From assembly GCF_001612905.1 (NCBI RefSeq), contig NZ_BDBI01000023.1, positions 62,001-126,000 on the forward strand: DNA of 64,000 bases, read 5' to 3'. Of this stretch, positions 26,615 to 35,045 are shown piece after piece. Origin of the DNA: Nocardia ignorata NBRC 108230. Its GTDB lineage: Bacteria; Actinomycetota; Actinomycetes; Mycobacteriales; Mycobacteriaceae. Made by a program: the position numbers and the translations under genes. The number at the start of each line of letters is the position of its first letter. Position 1 is the first letter of the stretch. The notes beneath the pieces were generated by a model that made no database searches, was not told the DNA's origin, and worked only from the letters and a program-made list of their open reading frames with translations.

Positions 26615-27466
26615 TCAGTCCTCCTCGAGGCGAGAGCGTGCCCGCTCGACCCACCGCTGCATCCGCTCGGATTGCGTCTTGGCCGAGGTCAATTCACCAC
26701 GCGCGCGGTGCTCGGCGGTCCGCAGGAAATGCCGCTGCTGCTCGGCGTGCTCGAGGTCGGCGCGCAGCTGGTCGATCCGCTGCTCGACCTCGTCGAGTTC
26801 GGACTTGGCCTGCGCCGCAGCCTCTTCCGCTTCCTTGCGGGCGGATTCGGCCTCCGCCAGTCCGGACTCCGCGTCGTCGAGTTCCTGCTTCGCCTCGGCG
26901 CGCCGGGCCGCCTCGGCGTCGTCGGTCGGCTTCTTGGGACGGGCCTTCTTCACCGGAGCCTTGCCCTTGCCGCCCGTGATCGCGACCAGCCCGGCCGGAC
27001 CGAAACCGTCATAGGTGACCGTCGCGGGCAGCACCCCGGCTCGGACCTGGTCGGCGACATCCGGGTCGGCCAGCGCGGCCGTGAGCGTCTGACCGACCTC
27101 CCGCAACACCTGCTCGCTCGCGGGTCGGTCGTGCTCGGCGGCCAGCTCACCCGCCCGCTTGGTCATGGCGTTCACCACCTGCTGACGTTGCGCACCGAGC
27201 GCGCGCAACTTGTCACCGGAGAGCTGACGCTGCGCCGACCGCAGCGCGTCACCCAGATCCAGCAGCGCCGCGATCTCCTTCGGCGCGTGCCGGGCCAGCA
27301 GATTCACCGTCCACGCCGCGACCGTCGGCTTGCGCAGGGCACCGATGGCCTTGGCCAGCTCGCGATCGCCGTCGCCACGGGCCTGGGCCGCACGTTCGGT
27401 GCGTGTCGCGACGAAGTCGGCGGGGTCGAGACCGTACAGCTCGCCCGCGACATCGTCGATGGTCAT
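26615..27466 (-). CDS. Coiled-coil protein of unknown function
   Basis: 283 residues. The N-terminal 150 residues are predicted helical, with AVTKPTVAAWTVNLLARH-like order (actual block RKPTVAAWTVNLLARHAPK) and QQVVNAMTKRAGELA. A Lys/Pro linker (GGKGKAPVKKARPKKP) follows, then a long acidic coiled coil of about 90 residues rich in Glu, Ala, Lys and Arg (DDAESGLAEAESARKEAEE and on). There is no signal peptide or membrane span. It resembles uncharacterised actinobacterial proteins I have seen but cannot name. ATG 27466 is divergent from the lipoprotein gene at 27566. Confidence 0.75.
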   Translation of the reverse strand: MTIDDVAGELYGLDPADFVATRTERAAQARGDGDRELAKAIGALRKPTVAAWTVNLLARHAPKEIAALLDLGDALRSAQRQLSGDKLRALGAQRQQVVNAMTKRAGELAAEHDRPASEQVLREVGQTLTAALADPDVADQVRAGVLPATVTYDGFGPAGLVAITGGKGKAPVKKARPKKPTDDAEAARRAEAKQELDDAESGLAEAESARKEAEEAAAQAKSELDEVEQRIDQLRADLEHAEQQRHFLRTAEHRARGELTSAKTQSERMQRWVERARSRLEED

Positions 27467-27565
27467 CCTCCGATCGTATCCATGGGGGGAGCGGCGGAGG
27501 TGGGCGTTTGGGTATCGTCACCGGCGGTCATATCGGCTGAACCGTTCGGTGAGTGAGGTTTTGGA

Positions 27566-28072
27566 GTGTTTTTCCCAGGAAAGCGGCTGCTTGTCCGGCT
27601 CGTGTTCGCGCCAGTGGCGGCAGTCGCGCTGGTCGGGGCGGTAGCGGCGTGCTCGGGTGACAGCGAGGCGTCGTCGGCGCCTGCCGTCGGCTCGTGCGTC
27701 GAGGTCACCGACAACGCGGTCGACGCGATGAAGGCCACCGTCGGCGACTGCTCGTCGGCGAAGTCGAACTACCGGATCGCGCAGGTCGGCGCCGCGCCGC
27801 TGAACTGTACGGCTCAGAACGCCACCTTCAACGGCACGGTGGGTGACACCAAGACCGGCCTGTGCCTGTCGCCCAACTTCGCCGAAGGGGCCTGCTACGC
27901 CGACGCGGGCACCCGCCCGGTCGAGGCGGTGGACTGCACCGCGCCCGAAGCGACCTTCAAGGTGGTCAAGCGCATCGACGGCGAGACCGACGAGATGTTG
28001 TGCGGCATGGACGCGACGCTGTACCGCACGGTCCCGGACCCCAAGACGACGTTCTGCATGGCCAAGCCCTGA
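27566..28072 (+). CDS. Secreted lipoprotein, LppU/SCO3897-like
   Basis: 168 residues. The N-terminal signal VRLVFAPVAAVALVGAVAAC ends in a lipobox (VAAC; Cys29), giving a membrane-anchored lipoprotein outside the cell. The mature part has two similar lobes, each with paired Cys (VGSCVEV ... VGDCSSAKSNYRI and GACYADAG ... VDCTAPEATFKVV ... TTFC), suggesting two disulfide-stapled repeats. The layout fits the actinobacterial LppU-like family of unknown function. The GTG start is inferred from the signal peptide. It is convergent with the helicase-associated gene, four bases apart. Confidence 0.75.
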   Translation: MFFPGKRLLVRLVFAPVAAVALVGAVAACSGDSEASSAPAVGSCVEVTDNAVDAMKATVGDCSSAKSNYRIAQVGAAPLNCTAQNATFNGTVGDTKTGLCLSPNFAEGACYADAGTRPVEAVDCTAPEATFKVVKRIDGETDEMLCGMDATLYRTVPDPKTTFCMAKP

Positions 28073-28076
28073 CAGG

Positions 28077-30377
28077 TCAGTCCAGGAGAGCCACCGACGC
28101 GATGCGGTGGAGGGTGAAGTGGCGGGTGGCTCCGGTCACCGGGTCGACGGCGTCCAGTTGCCCGTTGCCGACCCGGACCGGTTCGACCACCCGCTGACTC
28201 GCCACGCCCTGGGCATCGACGTAACCGATGTTCACCGGGCGGCCCACCCGGGCGGCCAGCTGGAGTAGCGCGAGGGTGGCCTGGGTGCCCGTGCGGGTGC
28301 CGTCGGCACGGACCGACTGGGACGTGCGGGCACCCGCCGCCCGCTCGCCCGCGCGCAGTTCGGTGACCAGCTGAGCGAGCTGATCGTCCGACGGCGGGTT
28401 GGGCCGGTAGGGCCTGCGAGCCAGGGGACGCACGGCGATGCGCGCACCACGCGGCCGCAGGTCGACGATGGCGCCGCCGGAATCCTCGCCCGCGGGCGTG
28501 AAGCCCGCCGCCCGCAACCGCTCGAGCAGTTCGCCGAGCGGCGCCTGCGCGATCGCGACCGTGGGGGCGATCGCGCGCAGCGCCAATGTCTCGGCCACGG
28601 GGGCCGACAGCACCTGGGCGAGCAGCGCCGGGTCGTCGCTGCGCAGGAACGATTGCGCCATCCCCGCGCGCAACTGCCCGTGCCGACGGGCCACGTCGTC
28701 GATGAGATAGGTCAGCGACTGGGGGACCGGGGTGCGGGAGTGGTTGGCGAACAAGGCGTGCAACTCGGCGGCGGTGAGCCCGGCATCGAGCGCGCGCCGC
28801 ACCGAGGCGTCGCCCACCCGATACACCGTCGCCGCACCCGCGGATTCCACATCGGCGACCAGCGCGATCCGGCTGCGCAATTCGGGCACGAGCGGACCGG
28901 GTGCGATCACCGTGAGGTCGGCCTGCACGAGGACATGGTCGACGGGTTCCGGTAGAGCGGCGGCCATCTCGGCCTCGGCATCGGCCACGCTCGTCGGGCT
29001 GCCGTGCAACAGGGCACGGGCGGCCGAATCGAGGGCGCCGCGTCCGAGTAGCCCGACGGTCGCCGCCTCGGCGAGAGTCGCGGTCACCACGTCGAGCCGG
29101 AAGTGCCTGCGCCGCCTCGGCATTCGCCAGGCGAGCAGTTTCCCGAGATCGGCGGGCGACACCTGGGTGCCGCTGGGGTATTCGGCGAGCAGGCCCAGGA
29201 TCGCGTGCCGGTCGCGCACCGCGTGCGGGATCCGCAACTCGGCCGACAGCGCCGCGATCGGCTTGTCGGCGGCGTCGCGCAACCCGATCATCCACGGCAT
29301 CCGGTCCAGCTCGAGCCACGCCTGGGCCAGCGTCACCCAGCGCGTGGCGAGTGGCGCGTCGAGCCAGGCGTCGGCGGCGGGTGTCGGCGCCCAGAAGTCG
29401 TCGGTGGAATCCAGGTCGGGCGGCGGTTCGGGCAGACCCTTCTCGACGAGCTTCGCGGCCGCGAGCAGTTCGAGAAGCAGGCCGGTGCGTTGCTCGTCCA
29501 CGCCGGTCTGCTTGGCCAGCCTGCGCAGCTCGCGCACCCCGAGTCCACCGGCGCGCAGCGCGGGGGCGGGAAGTGTGCCGAGCGCGTCGAGCAGGTCGGC
29601 GCAGTCGCGCAGCAACTCACCCACCTCACCCGCGCCGACGGCGTTCACCTCGGCGGGCGCGTGCTTGGTGAGTGCGGGCTTGGGCGGGGCGAGGGCATGC
29701 GGATCGGTGACGGGTTCGCCACGCAACATCTGCCCGACGGTGACCGGCAGTTCGACGGTCTCGTCATCGATCCAGCGCAGCAACCGCGCCGCGAGCAGCC
29801 GCTGCACCGGGCGGTCGGCGGGCGCGTCGGGCGCGGCGTCGCGCGTGCGCCCACGCGGACCGGTCGTCGCCAGTTTGTCCAGCAGCGCCCGCTCGGCGGG
29901 GCCGGCCGCGTTCAGCGCCGTGCGTACTTCCGGCTCGGTGAGCGCGTCCGGTAGCGCCGTCGTCGCCCCGAGCGGCCACGGGAGGGCCTCCACGGCACTC
30001 GGCGCCAGGTGCAGGCCGTCACCGGTCTCCCACACGAGCGCGCGGTCGAGCAACCGGGTGAGCGCGGCGGTGAACGCGGTCTTGGTGACCCGGTCCTTCA
30101 GCTGCGCGTGCAGCGCGGTCCGGGCGAGCGGGGTGTGCGCGGTGCCGATCGTGCGCGCGTCCTCATGGGCCGCCAGCGCCTCGATGATCGCGAACTCGAG
30201 GGTGTCCAGGTCGTCGGCGGCACGTAGCACCGAGGCCCGCTGCTGAGCCCGCACCGCGAGCACCGACATCGACGCGGGCAGCGGCACCGCCAGATCGGGC
30301 CGCAACTGCAGCAGTTTCACCAGCTGGGCGTCGGTGCGCGCACCTAGCCAATCGGCGAGAGAGTCGGTCGCGATCAT
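28077..30377 (-). CDS. Helicase-associated (Helicase_C_3 / XPB-like) domain protein
   Basis: 766 residues, matching M. tuberculosis Rv0862c as I recall it. The long N-terminal helical region (LADWLGARTDAQLVKLLQLRPDL and winged-helix-like segments) is followed by a Helicase_C_3-type domain (about residues 480-590: HVLVQADLTVIAPGPLVPEL to LTYLIDDVARRHGQLR). The C-terminal segment VNIGYVDAQGVASQRVVEP ... GATRHFTLHRIASV resembles a WYL-type ligand/nucleic-acid domain. No Walker A is present, so it should not be an ATPase itself. ATG 30377 was chosen because conservation begins at MIATDSLADWL. It lies about 3.7 kb from the XPB gene and probably acts in the same DNA-repair context. Confidence 0.85.
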   Translation of the reverse strand: MIATDSLADWLGARTDAQLVKLLQLRPDLAVPLPASMSVLAVRAQQRASVLRAADDLDTLEFAIIEALAAHEDARTIGTAHTPLARTALHAQLKDRVTKTAFTAALTRLLDRALVWETGDGLHLAPSAVEALPWPLGATTALPDALTEPEVRTALNAAGPAERALLDKLATTGPRGRTRDAAPDAPADRPVQRLLAARLLRWIDDETVELPVTVGQMLRGEPVTDPHALAPPKPALTKHAPAEVNAVGAGEVGELLRDCADLLDALGTLPAPALRAGGLGVRELRRLAKQTGVDEQRTGLLLELLAAAKLVEKGLPEPPPDLDSTDDFWAPTPAADAWLDAPLATRWVTLAQAWLELDRMPWMIGLRDAADKPIAALSAELRIPHAVRDRHAILGLLAEYPSGTQVSPADLGKLLAWRMPRRRRHFRLDVVTATLAEAATVGLLGRGALDSAARALLHGSPTSVADAEAEMAAALPEPVDHVLVQADLTVIAPGPLVPELRSRIALVADVESAGAATVYRVGDASVRRALDAGLTAAELHALFANHSRTPVPQSLTYLIDDVARRHGQLRAGMAQSFLRSDDPALLAQVLSAPVAETLALRAIAPTVAIAQAPLGELLERLRAAGFTPAGEDSGGAIVDLRPRGARIAVRPLARRPYRPNPPSDDQLAQLVTELRAGERAAGARTSQSVRADGTRTGTQATLALLQLAARVGRPVNIGYVDAQGVASQRVVEPVRVGNGQLDAVDPVTGATRHFTLHRIASVALLD

Positions 30378-30416
30378 CGGATTCAGCGTACGTGTTCGAT
30401 ATGCCAGAATGAGCCC

Positions 30417-30608
30417 GTGGTCAACAAATCGAAGAAACCCTACGTCGACAACGGCTGGCCCGAGGTGGCCGACGGCGAGCACGCCGTCACCGAACTGTCG
30501 GCGACCCGCGCCGGTAATCTCTCGCCTTTCGGTGAGGACACCGAGTTTCCCGTTCCGGCCGCGACGCTGCCGTATGTGCACCCGCACACTGTCATCAATC
30601 GGGTGTAA
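30417..30608 (+). CDS. Conserved small protein of unknown function (63 aa)
   Basis: 63 residues starting at GTG 30417, with Lys-rich beginning NKSKKPYVDNGWPEV and a conserved-looking tail FPVPAATLPYVHPHTVINRV. There is no signal or membrane segment. A similar small protein follows Rv0862c in M. tuberculosis (Rv0863), which supports a real gene. It is divergent from the helicase-associated gene (39-base gap) and followed by a strong terminator. Confidence 0.8.
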   Translation: MVNKSKKPYVDNGWPEVADGEHAVTELSATRAGNLSPFGEDTEFPVPAATLPYVHPHTVINRV

Positions 30609-30623
30609 TTCGAACGGGAAAGA

Positions 30624-30660
30624 CAAGAGCCCGCATCCTGGACAAGGATGCGGGCTCTTG
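30624..30660. terminator. Strong bidirectional terminator
   Basis: Perfect 16-bp stem (30624-30639 and 30645-30660; arm begins CAAGAGCCCGCATCC) with a five-base loop and TTGT downstream. It separates the small gene from the convergent rpf gene. Confidence 0.9.
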
Positions 30661-30672
30661 TTGTAAGGCGGA

Positions 30673-31281
30673 TCAGGAGGGCAGCAGGCCCTTGTTCGCC
30701 TCGAAGAAGTCGATGACCGCCGGGTCCAGCTGGGTGCCCTTGGCGTTGTTGACGAAGTCGATGGCCGCCTGCGGCACGGCGACGCCCTGCTGCTGGGCGA
30801 CGGTGAGGGCGCGATCGACGGCCGAGAACACTTCCTGGCTCGGATCCTGCACCTGCGGCACGCTGACCTCGGGGACCCAGCTCGGGGTCGAGGGCACGGC
30901 GCGCTCGGTCGGACCGCTGCTCAGGCCCAGCTTGGCCGAGCAGGAGGGCCAAGCGCCCCAACCCTGGGAAGCGAGAACCTTTTCGGCGACCGCGATCTGC
31001 TGTTCGCGGGTGGCCTGGTTTGCGGTGGCGGCGTACTCCCCACCGCCGTGTGCGGCCCAGGTGGAGGGCGAGAACTGCAGCCCACCCTGGTAGCCGTTGC
31101 CGGTGTTGATACCCCAGTTGCCGCCGGCTTCACACTGTGCGAGGCGATCCCAGTCGGAGTCGGGGGCCGCGCTGGCGTTTCCGGCGAGGGCAGCGGTTGC
31201 GGTGCCGAAGATCGCGCCGGTGACGGCGACCTTGGCAGCAGTGCGCCCGGTGGAAGTCGGCTTGCGGTGGCGTCCACTCAT
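30673..31281 (-). CDS. Resuscitation-promoting factor (Rpf), secreted transglycosylase-like
   Basis: Peptidoglycan-cleaving growth factor, 202 residues. A positively charged signal region ends AGNASAAP. The Rpf domain follows at once: WDRLAQCEAGGNWGINTGNGYQGG with the catalytic Glu in QCEAGGNW, then LQFSPSTWAAHGG and ASQGWGAWPSC with the paired Cys. The last 90 residues are a Pro/Ser/Val linker and a helical tail (AAIDFVNNAKGTQLDPAVIDFFEANKG). There is no LysM or G5 domain, so it is a short RpfA/C/E-like form. ATG 31281 has GAGGAAGAAA upstream. It is preceded by a probable c-di-AMP riboswitch and a CRP-like site. Confidence 0.95.
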   Translation of the reverse strand: MSGRHRKPTSTGRTAAKVAVTGAIFGTATAALAGNASAAPDSDWDRLAQCEAGGNWGINTGNGYQGGLQFSPSTWAAHGGGEYAATANQATREQQIAVAEKVLASQGWGAWPSCSAKLGLSSGPTERAVPSTPSWVPEVSVPQVQDPSQEVFSAVDRALTVAQQQGVAVPQAAIDFVNNAKGTQLDPAVIDFFEANKGLLPS

Positions 31282-31299
31282 ATCGGGTTTCTTCCTCTC

Positions 31300-31450
31300 G
31301 TTCGCACCTGCATGTGGTCCGGACTGAGAGGTCTCCCGGTCCGCCCTCACCCCTTGATTCCAATCGGGGTCCGGTACCCGCGGGGTGAGGTTCGGTGCGG
31401 CGGGCCGGTGGTTCCGGGGGCCTGCCCCGGCTGAGAGAAACGGTACGACG
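31300..31450 (-). ncRNA. Probable c-di-AMP riboswitch (ydaO type) in the rpf leader
   Basis: The minus-strand leader of rpf contains blocks typical of ydaO riboswitches upstream of actinobacterial rpf genes: CCCCGGAACCACCGGCC, GCCGCACCGAACCTC, AAGGGGTGAGGGCGG and GGGAGACCTCTCAGTCCGG. These conserved segments are separated by GC-rich stems, as in the family. Expected action is termination or reduced rpf expression when c-di-AMP is high. Borders are approximate. Confidence 0.75.
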
Positions 31451-31597
31451 GTCAGCGGGGAAAGTCACTATTTGGTAACCGGCGTGTGCGGGTGGGTATC
31501 AGGGTGGTCTCAGGGTTGTCCCGGAGGCGTCCGCGCAGGTAGTCGCGGCGCGGGGTGTGCGCGACCGTTGCACGCACAGTTCGTTACCCAGCTGTTA

Positions 31598-31613
31598 TGT
31601 GACGAGGATCACA
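31598..31613. promoter_or_regulatory. CRP/GlxR-type site upstream of rpf
   Basis: TGTGACGAGGATCACA is a perfect TGTGA-N6-TCACA palindrome. It lies about 150 bases upstream of the riboswitch on the rpf side and 37 bases past the end of the small membrane-protein gene. CRP control of rpfA is known in M. tuberculosis, so rpf is the likely target. Confidence 0.75.
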
Positions 31614-31649
31614 CAAGAGATTGGGTATCGAACCCTCGGGATAACCGGT

Positions 31650-31877
31650 TCACCGTGCCCGTCGACCCGACCACAGCGCGAACACGATCGCGAGCAGGAA
31701 GCCGACCGGCGCGAGCATCGCGAGCAGATACAGCCACAGGCCCGGTTCCGAGTCGGAGACGATCGGCGTCACGAAGATGGCGACGACGGCGAGAATCCCG
31801 ATGCCGAACAGCGCCACCGCCACTTGCAGCAGCCGATCGCTGGAACGTCGCGCGGGCGGTTGAGGTGAGTTGGTCAC
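31650..31877 (-). CDS. Small membrane protein of unknown function (75 aa)
   Basis: 75 residues from GTG 31877. A Pro/Arg/Ser-rich start (TNSPQPPARRSSDR) precedes two hydrophobic helices, LLQVAVALFGIGILAVVAIFV and LWLYLLAMLAPVGFLLAIVFALW, and a basic tail SGRRAR. Neither the family nor the function is recognised. An upstream in-frame ATG at 31937 has AGGA four bases before it and would add 20 residues, so the start is uncertain. It is divergent from cspB, as in mycobacteria where a membrane-protein gene lies next to cspB. Confidence 0.65.
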   Translation of the reverse strand: MTNSPQPPARRSSDRLLQVAVALFGIGILAVVAIFVTPIVSDSEPGLWLYLLAMLAPVGFLLAIVFALWSGRRAR

Positions 31878-32039
31878 GGGTGCACCGTAAAACTGATGTG
31901 CTCGCGGTATAGCCACCGGGGTAGACTCTGACCACATCGCGTCCTGCCTTGTTGTGGGGCGCGTTCTTTTCGCGACAAGCAGCAGGTAGTAACCCGGGCC
32001 ACAAGGGTTCGGGTATCGAATGATGAACGGGTGAGCGCA

Positions 32040-32462
32040 GTGCCGACCGGCCGGGTGAAGTGGTACGACGTCGAAAAGGGCTTCGGCTTCCTTTCCCAAG
32101 ACGAGGGCGAGGACGTCTACGTCCGTTCTTCCGCGCTGCCCGAAGGAGTCGAGGGCCTCAAGCCGGGTCAGCGGGTCGAATTCGGGATGGCCGCCGGTCG
32201 TCGCGGCCCGCAGGCGCTGAGCCTCAAGCTGCTCGAGGCGCCCCCGACCGTCGCCCGCGGTGAGCGCGGCGCGCAGCCCGCCCGCAAGGACGCGGGCCCG
32301 CGCAAGTCGCCCGACGAGCTGCACGGCCTGGTCGAGGACATGATCACCCTGCTCGAGACCAAGGTCCAGCCCGACCTGCGCCGCGGCAAGTACCCGGACC
32401 GCAAGATGTCCCAGCGCATCTCCGAAGTGGTCCGCGCGGTCGCCCGCGAACTGGATCACTGA
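32040..32462 (+). CDS. Cold-shock-domain protein (CspB type) with C-terminal extension
   Basis: Single-stranded RNA/DNA-binding protein, 140 residues. The cold-shock fold spans residues 1-70 with VPTGRVKWYDVEKGFGFLSQ (RNP1-like KGFGFL) and DVYVRSSAL (RNP2-like). A basic linker (ARGERGAQPARKDAGPRKS) and a helical C-terminal segment of about 50 residues (HGLVEDMITLLETKVQPDLRRG) make it twice the usual CspA length, as in actinobacterial CspB. GTG 32040 matches the family start with GGGTGAG upstream; GTG 32031 is the alternative. Confidence 0.9.
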   Translation: MPTGRVKWYDVEKGFGFLSQDEGEDVYVRSSALPEGVEGLKPGQRVEFGMAAGRRGPQALSLKLLEAPPTVARGERGAQPARKDAGPRKSPDELHGLVEDMITLLETKVQPDLRRGKYPDRKMSQRISEVVRAVARELDH

Positions 32463-32467
32463 ACTTT

Positions 32468-32612
32468 TGGAGCGCTGGCGCGCTCGAGTTCGCGGCCCCG
32501 CAAGTCCCGACGATCAGGCACCGTTGCTTGCTCCTTCGTCGCCTACGCAACGGCACCTGATCGTCGGGACTGCCGCGAACCGCCGCTTCGCGGCGGACCC
32601 TCCTCGAGGTCG
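32468..32612 (-). repeat. Intergenic palindromic repeat, copy B (145 bp, expanded)
   Basis: Shares its ends with the element at 3948-4022 in opposite orientation: GGAGCGCTGGCGCGCTCGAG at one side, CGCCGCTTCGCGGCGGACCC and TCCTCGAGGTCG at the other. In place of the short centre it holds a large palindrome with 25-base arms and two mismatches (32503-32527 and 32547-32571; arm begins AGTCCCGACGATCAGG). That is framed by GTTCGCGG/CCGCGAAC. It lies between convergent cspB and a DUF2771 gene. Confidence 0.75.
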
Positions 32613-32642
32613 TGGTGGTCCTGAGCGGCGGGAACCGTGCGA

Positions 32643-33161
32643 TCAGGGCTGCGGGGTGCCGACGCGCCAGAGGCCGTGCACGTCGTACATCTCCTGGCCG
32701 GTGGCCGGGTCGGTGTAGACGATCGGCAGCCGCACCTCGAATCCCGCCAGGCGCAGCTCGGGCTCGGGCTGGGTGTCCAGGCTCAGGAAACGCGTCTCGG
32801 CCGGGTAGTCGATGAAGCTCAGGATGCGTTCGAACTGTTCGCCGTTGGGGCGTTCGTAGACGGTGACGACGATCCACGGCGCCTCGGCGACGCTGGTCGG
32901 CAACGACACCTGCACCGGCTTACCCGAGGTGGCCGGGATGTAGTAGGTCGACTCGTCGTTGACGCACTCACCGTTCGACAGCTCGCAGTACCCGTACGGC
33001 TCGACGACGACGGACTCGCCGTTGGCGAACACGGTGAGTTCGGGATAGTGCTTGGGCGCCTTGGACACGGCGTAGGCCACCACACCTGCGGTCACCGCGG
33101 CCAGGGCCAGCAGGCCCACCGCGACCAGCGCGAAGATCGTGCGGACGTTGGGCTTGCTCAC
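32643..33161 (-). CDS. DUF2771-type secreted/membrane-anchored protein
   Basis: 172 residues with one N-terminal membrane segment (IFALVAVGLLALAAVTAGVVAYAV) and an extracellular domain. Visible features include VEPYGYCELSNGECVND (two Cys, probable disulfide) and YDVHGLWRVGTPQP at the C-terminus. This is the layout of actinobacterial DUF2771 proteins, usually next to an MFS gene, as in M. tuberculosis Rv0875c-Rv0876c. The GTG start overlaps the stop of the MFS gene by four bases (GTGA), indicating translational coupling and a shared operon. Function unknown. Confidence 0.82.
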   Translation of the reverse strand: MSKPNVRTIFALVAVGLLALAAVTAGVVAYAVSKAPKHYPELTVFANGESVVVEPYGYCELSNGECVNDESTYYIPATSGKPVQVSLPTSVAEAPWIVVTVYERPNGEQFERILSFIDYPAETRFLSLDTQPEPELRLAGFEVRLPIVYTDPATGQEMYDVHGLWRVGTPQP

Positions 33162-34978
33162 CAGTGCGGGTCTCCTGTTTCGCGGGGATGGGTCGGCACT
33201 TCCTGCTCGGCGTGCTGCGGGCGGTTGCCGCCGAAGCCCGGCAGCAGGGTGTGCCCGGTATAGCTGACGAAGGTCTGCGCGAGCCCGGCAACCAGGATCA
33301 CGCTGATCACCGCGAAACCCTTCCAGAACTCGGTCGGCAGCAGCACACCGGCCGCCCCGCCGATTACCCAACTCAACTGCAGAACAGTCTCCGACCGGCC
33401 GAAACCCGAGGCGATCGACTCGGGTGGCAGGTCGTCCTGGATGGCCGCGTCCAGCGACACCTTGGCCAGCGCGCTGGCCGCCGACGCGACGAGCGCGGCC
33501 ACCGCGGCGCCGAACAGATTGCCGGTGAACACCGCGAACAGCGCGACCGCCACACACGCCGCGGTGCAGCCGAGTACCACCAGCGCGGGCCTGCCGAGCT
33601 GCAATCGCGCGCCGGTGGCGTTGCCGCCGAAATTGCCGAAACCGGCCGCGACCCCGACGAGACCGAGCATGGCCGCCTGCTCGGTCGGACTGCCACCGGA
33701 ACCCTTGGCGACGAAGGCGATGTAGAAGGTCAGGAACCCGGTGAGCACTCGGATGGAACTGTTGCCCCACAGTCCGGTGACCACCGCGCGGCCAAGCGGT
33801 TGCCTGCGTTTCCTGGCGGGCACGGCCGATTCCTTGCCCGGCTCGAGCACCTCGGTGCGCGCGTCGGCGCCGTGGTAGGTCAGCGTGGCGGGCACCTCAC
33901 CCTCGGTGACCTCCACCCACGACGGGATCCGCAGGCTCAGGTAGGCGCCCGCGATCGCGATGCCCGTGGCGAACACCAGCGCACCCGTGGAGCCGGCGGC
34001 GAGCGCGGCCAGCGCGGCCAGCGCACCCGCCCCGATCGTGCCGCCGACCAGGCCGAACACCGTGAGCCGCGAATTCGTGCGTACCAGGTCGATGTCCGGG
34101 GGCAGCACGCGCGGCGTCACCGCGCTCTTGAGCACCGCGAACGATTTCGAGCCGACCATCATGCACAGGGCGAGCGGATACAGCCCCCACGTGTCGATAT
34201 TGAAGATCAGCAGCACCGCGAACAGCGCCCGCAACCCGAAGGTCGTGGCCAGCGCCAGCCTGCGTCCGCGTTGCAGCCGGTCGAGCAGCGGCCCGATCAG
34301 CGGGGCGATCACCGCGAACGGCGCGATGGTGATGAGCAGATACAGCGCGACCTTGGTTTTCGACTCGGCGGTCGCGCTCGCGAAGAACAACGTGTTGGCC
34401 AGGGCGACGGCGATCGCGGCGTCGAGCGCGAAGTTGGCCATCGTGGCGTAGGTGAGGGCGGTGAGCCCGGACTGGTCGGCGCCGTCGGCCTTGGCGGCGC
34501 GCTGGAAGGTGGCGATACCGCGTTCGGTGAGTTCGCGGCTGCGCATCGCGGCCACGCGGGTGACCGTCAGTTTGCGCGGCACCCGCTGCTTGGGCGGTTC
34601 GTCGGCGGGTTCGTCGGCCCGGGGGAGCGGGCGGGTTCCCGCCGGTCCGTCGAGTGGATCGGGGTGCGGGTGGCTGCCTGCCGGTCCGTCGTGGTCCGGG
34701 TGCGGGCGGCCGCCTGCCGGTGTGCCGGGGCGCGGGGGACCGGCGCCGTTGCGTTTCGGGCTCGCCAACGGCGTGGTGGCGCCGGGGTCGGGATCACGCC
34801 CGAACCGGCCGCGCGAACGGACCGGCGCGGTCGGTGGCTCGATGTGCGGGAAGACCTTGCGCGGCGTGGACGGGGGCGGGTAATGCCCGAAGCCGGGGTG
34901 CCGACCGGGTGGTGCACCCGAGGCACTGCCGTCCCGGCGACCACGGTCAGGACCGGATGGATCGCGGGGAGTAGTCAC
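33158..34978 (-). CDS. MFS transporter with long proline-rich cytoplasmic N-terminus
   Basis: 606 residues. The first about 135 residues are Pro/Gly/Arg-rich and without hydrophobic segments (repeated DGPAG-type stretches). About twelve membrane helices follow, with the MFS loop motif LLDRLQRGRRLALATTFGLRALF after the second or third helix. It resembles M. tuberculosis Rv0876c. The substrate is unknown. The gene is coupled to DUF2771 downstream by a four-base overlap; partner proteins of this type may act together at the envelope. The start at 34978 includes the whole disordered extension, which could instead begin at a later codon. Confidence 0.85.
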   Translation of the reverse strand: MTTPRDPSGPDRGRRDGSASGAPPGRHPGFGHYPPPSTPRKVFPHIEPPTAPVRSRGRFGRDPDPGATTPLASPKRNGAGPPRPGTPAGGRPHPDHDGPAGSHPHPDPLDGPAGTRPLPRADEPADEPPKQRVPRKLTVTRVAAMRSRELTERGIATFQRAAKADGADQSGLTALTYATMANFALDAAIAVALANTLFFASATAESKTKVALYLLITIAPFAVIAPLIGPLLDRLQRGRRLALATTFGLRALFAVLLIFNIDTWGLYPLALCMMVGSKSFAVLKSAVTPRVLPPDIDLVRTNSRLTVFGLVGGTIGAGALAALAALAAGSTGALVFATGIAIAGAYLSLRIPSWVEVTEGEVPATLTYHGADARTEVLEPGKESAVPARKRRQPLGRAVVTGLWGNSSIRVLTGFLTFYIAFVAKGSGGSPTEQAAMLGLVGVAAGFGNFGGNATGARLQLGRPALVVLGCTAACVAVALFAVFTGNLFGAAVAALVASAASALAKVSLDAAIQDDLPPESIASGFGRSETVLQLSWVIGGAAGVLLPTEFWKGFAVISVILVAGLAQTFVSYTGHTLLPGFGGNRPQHAEQEVPTHPRETGDPHW

Positions 34979-35045
34979 AGCCCAATTCTGTCGTACTCGG
35001 GCTTTCGGCGTTCACTCGCGGGCGAGCAGTGTCGGCCACACCCGC

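Noticed and set aside
30609..30672. Possible tRNA or small RNA in the strong hairpin region
   Set aside because: A simple perfect stem-loop with T-run between convergent genes; a terminator explains it fully.
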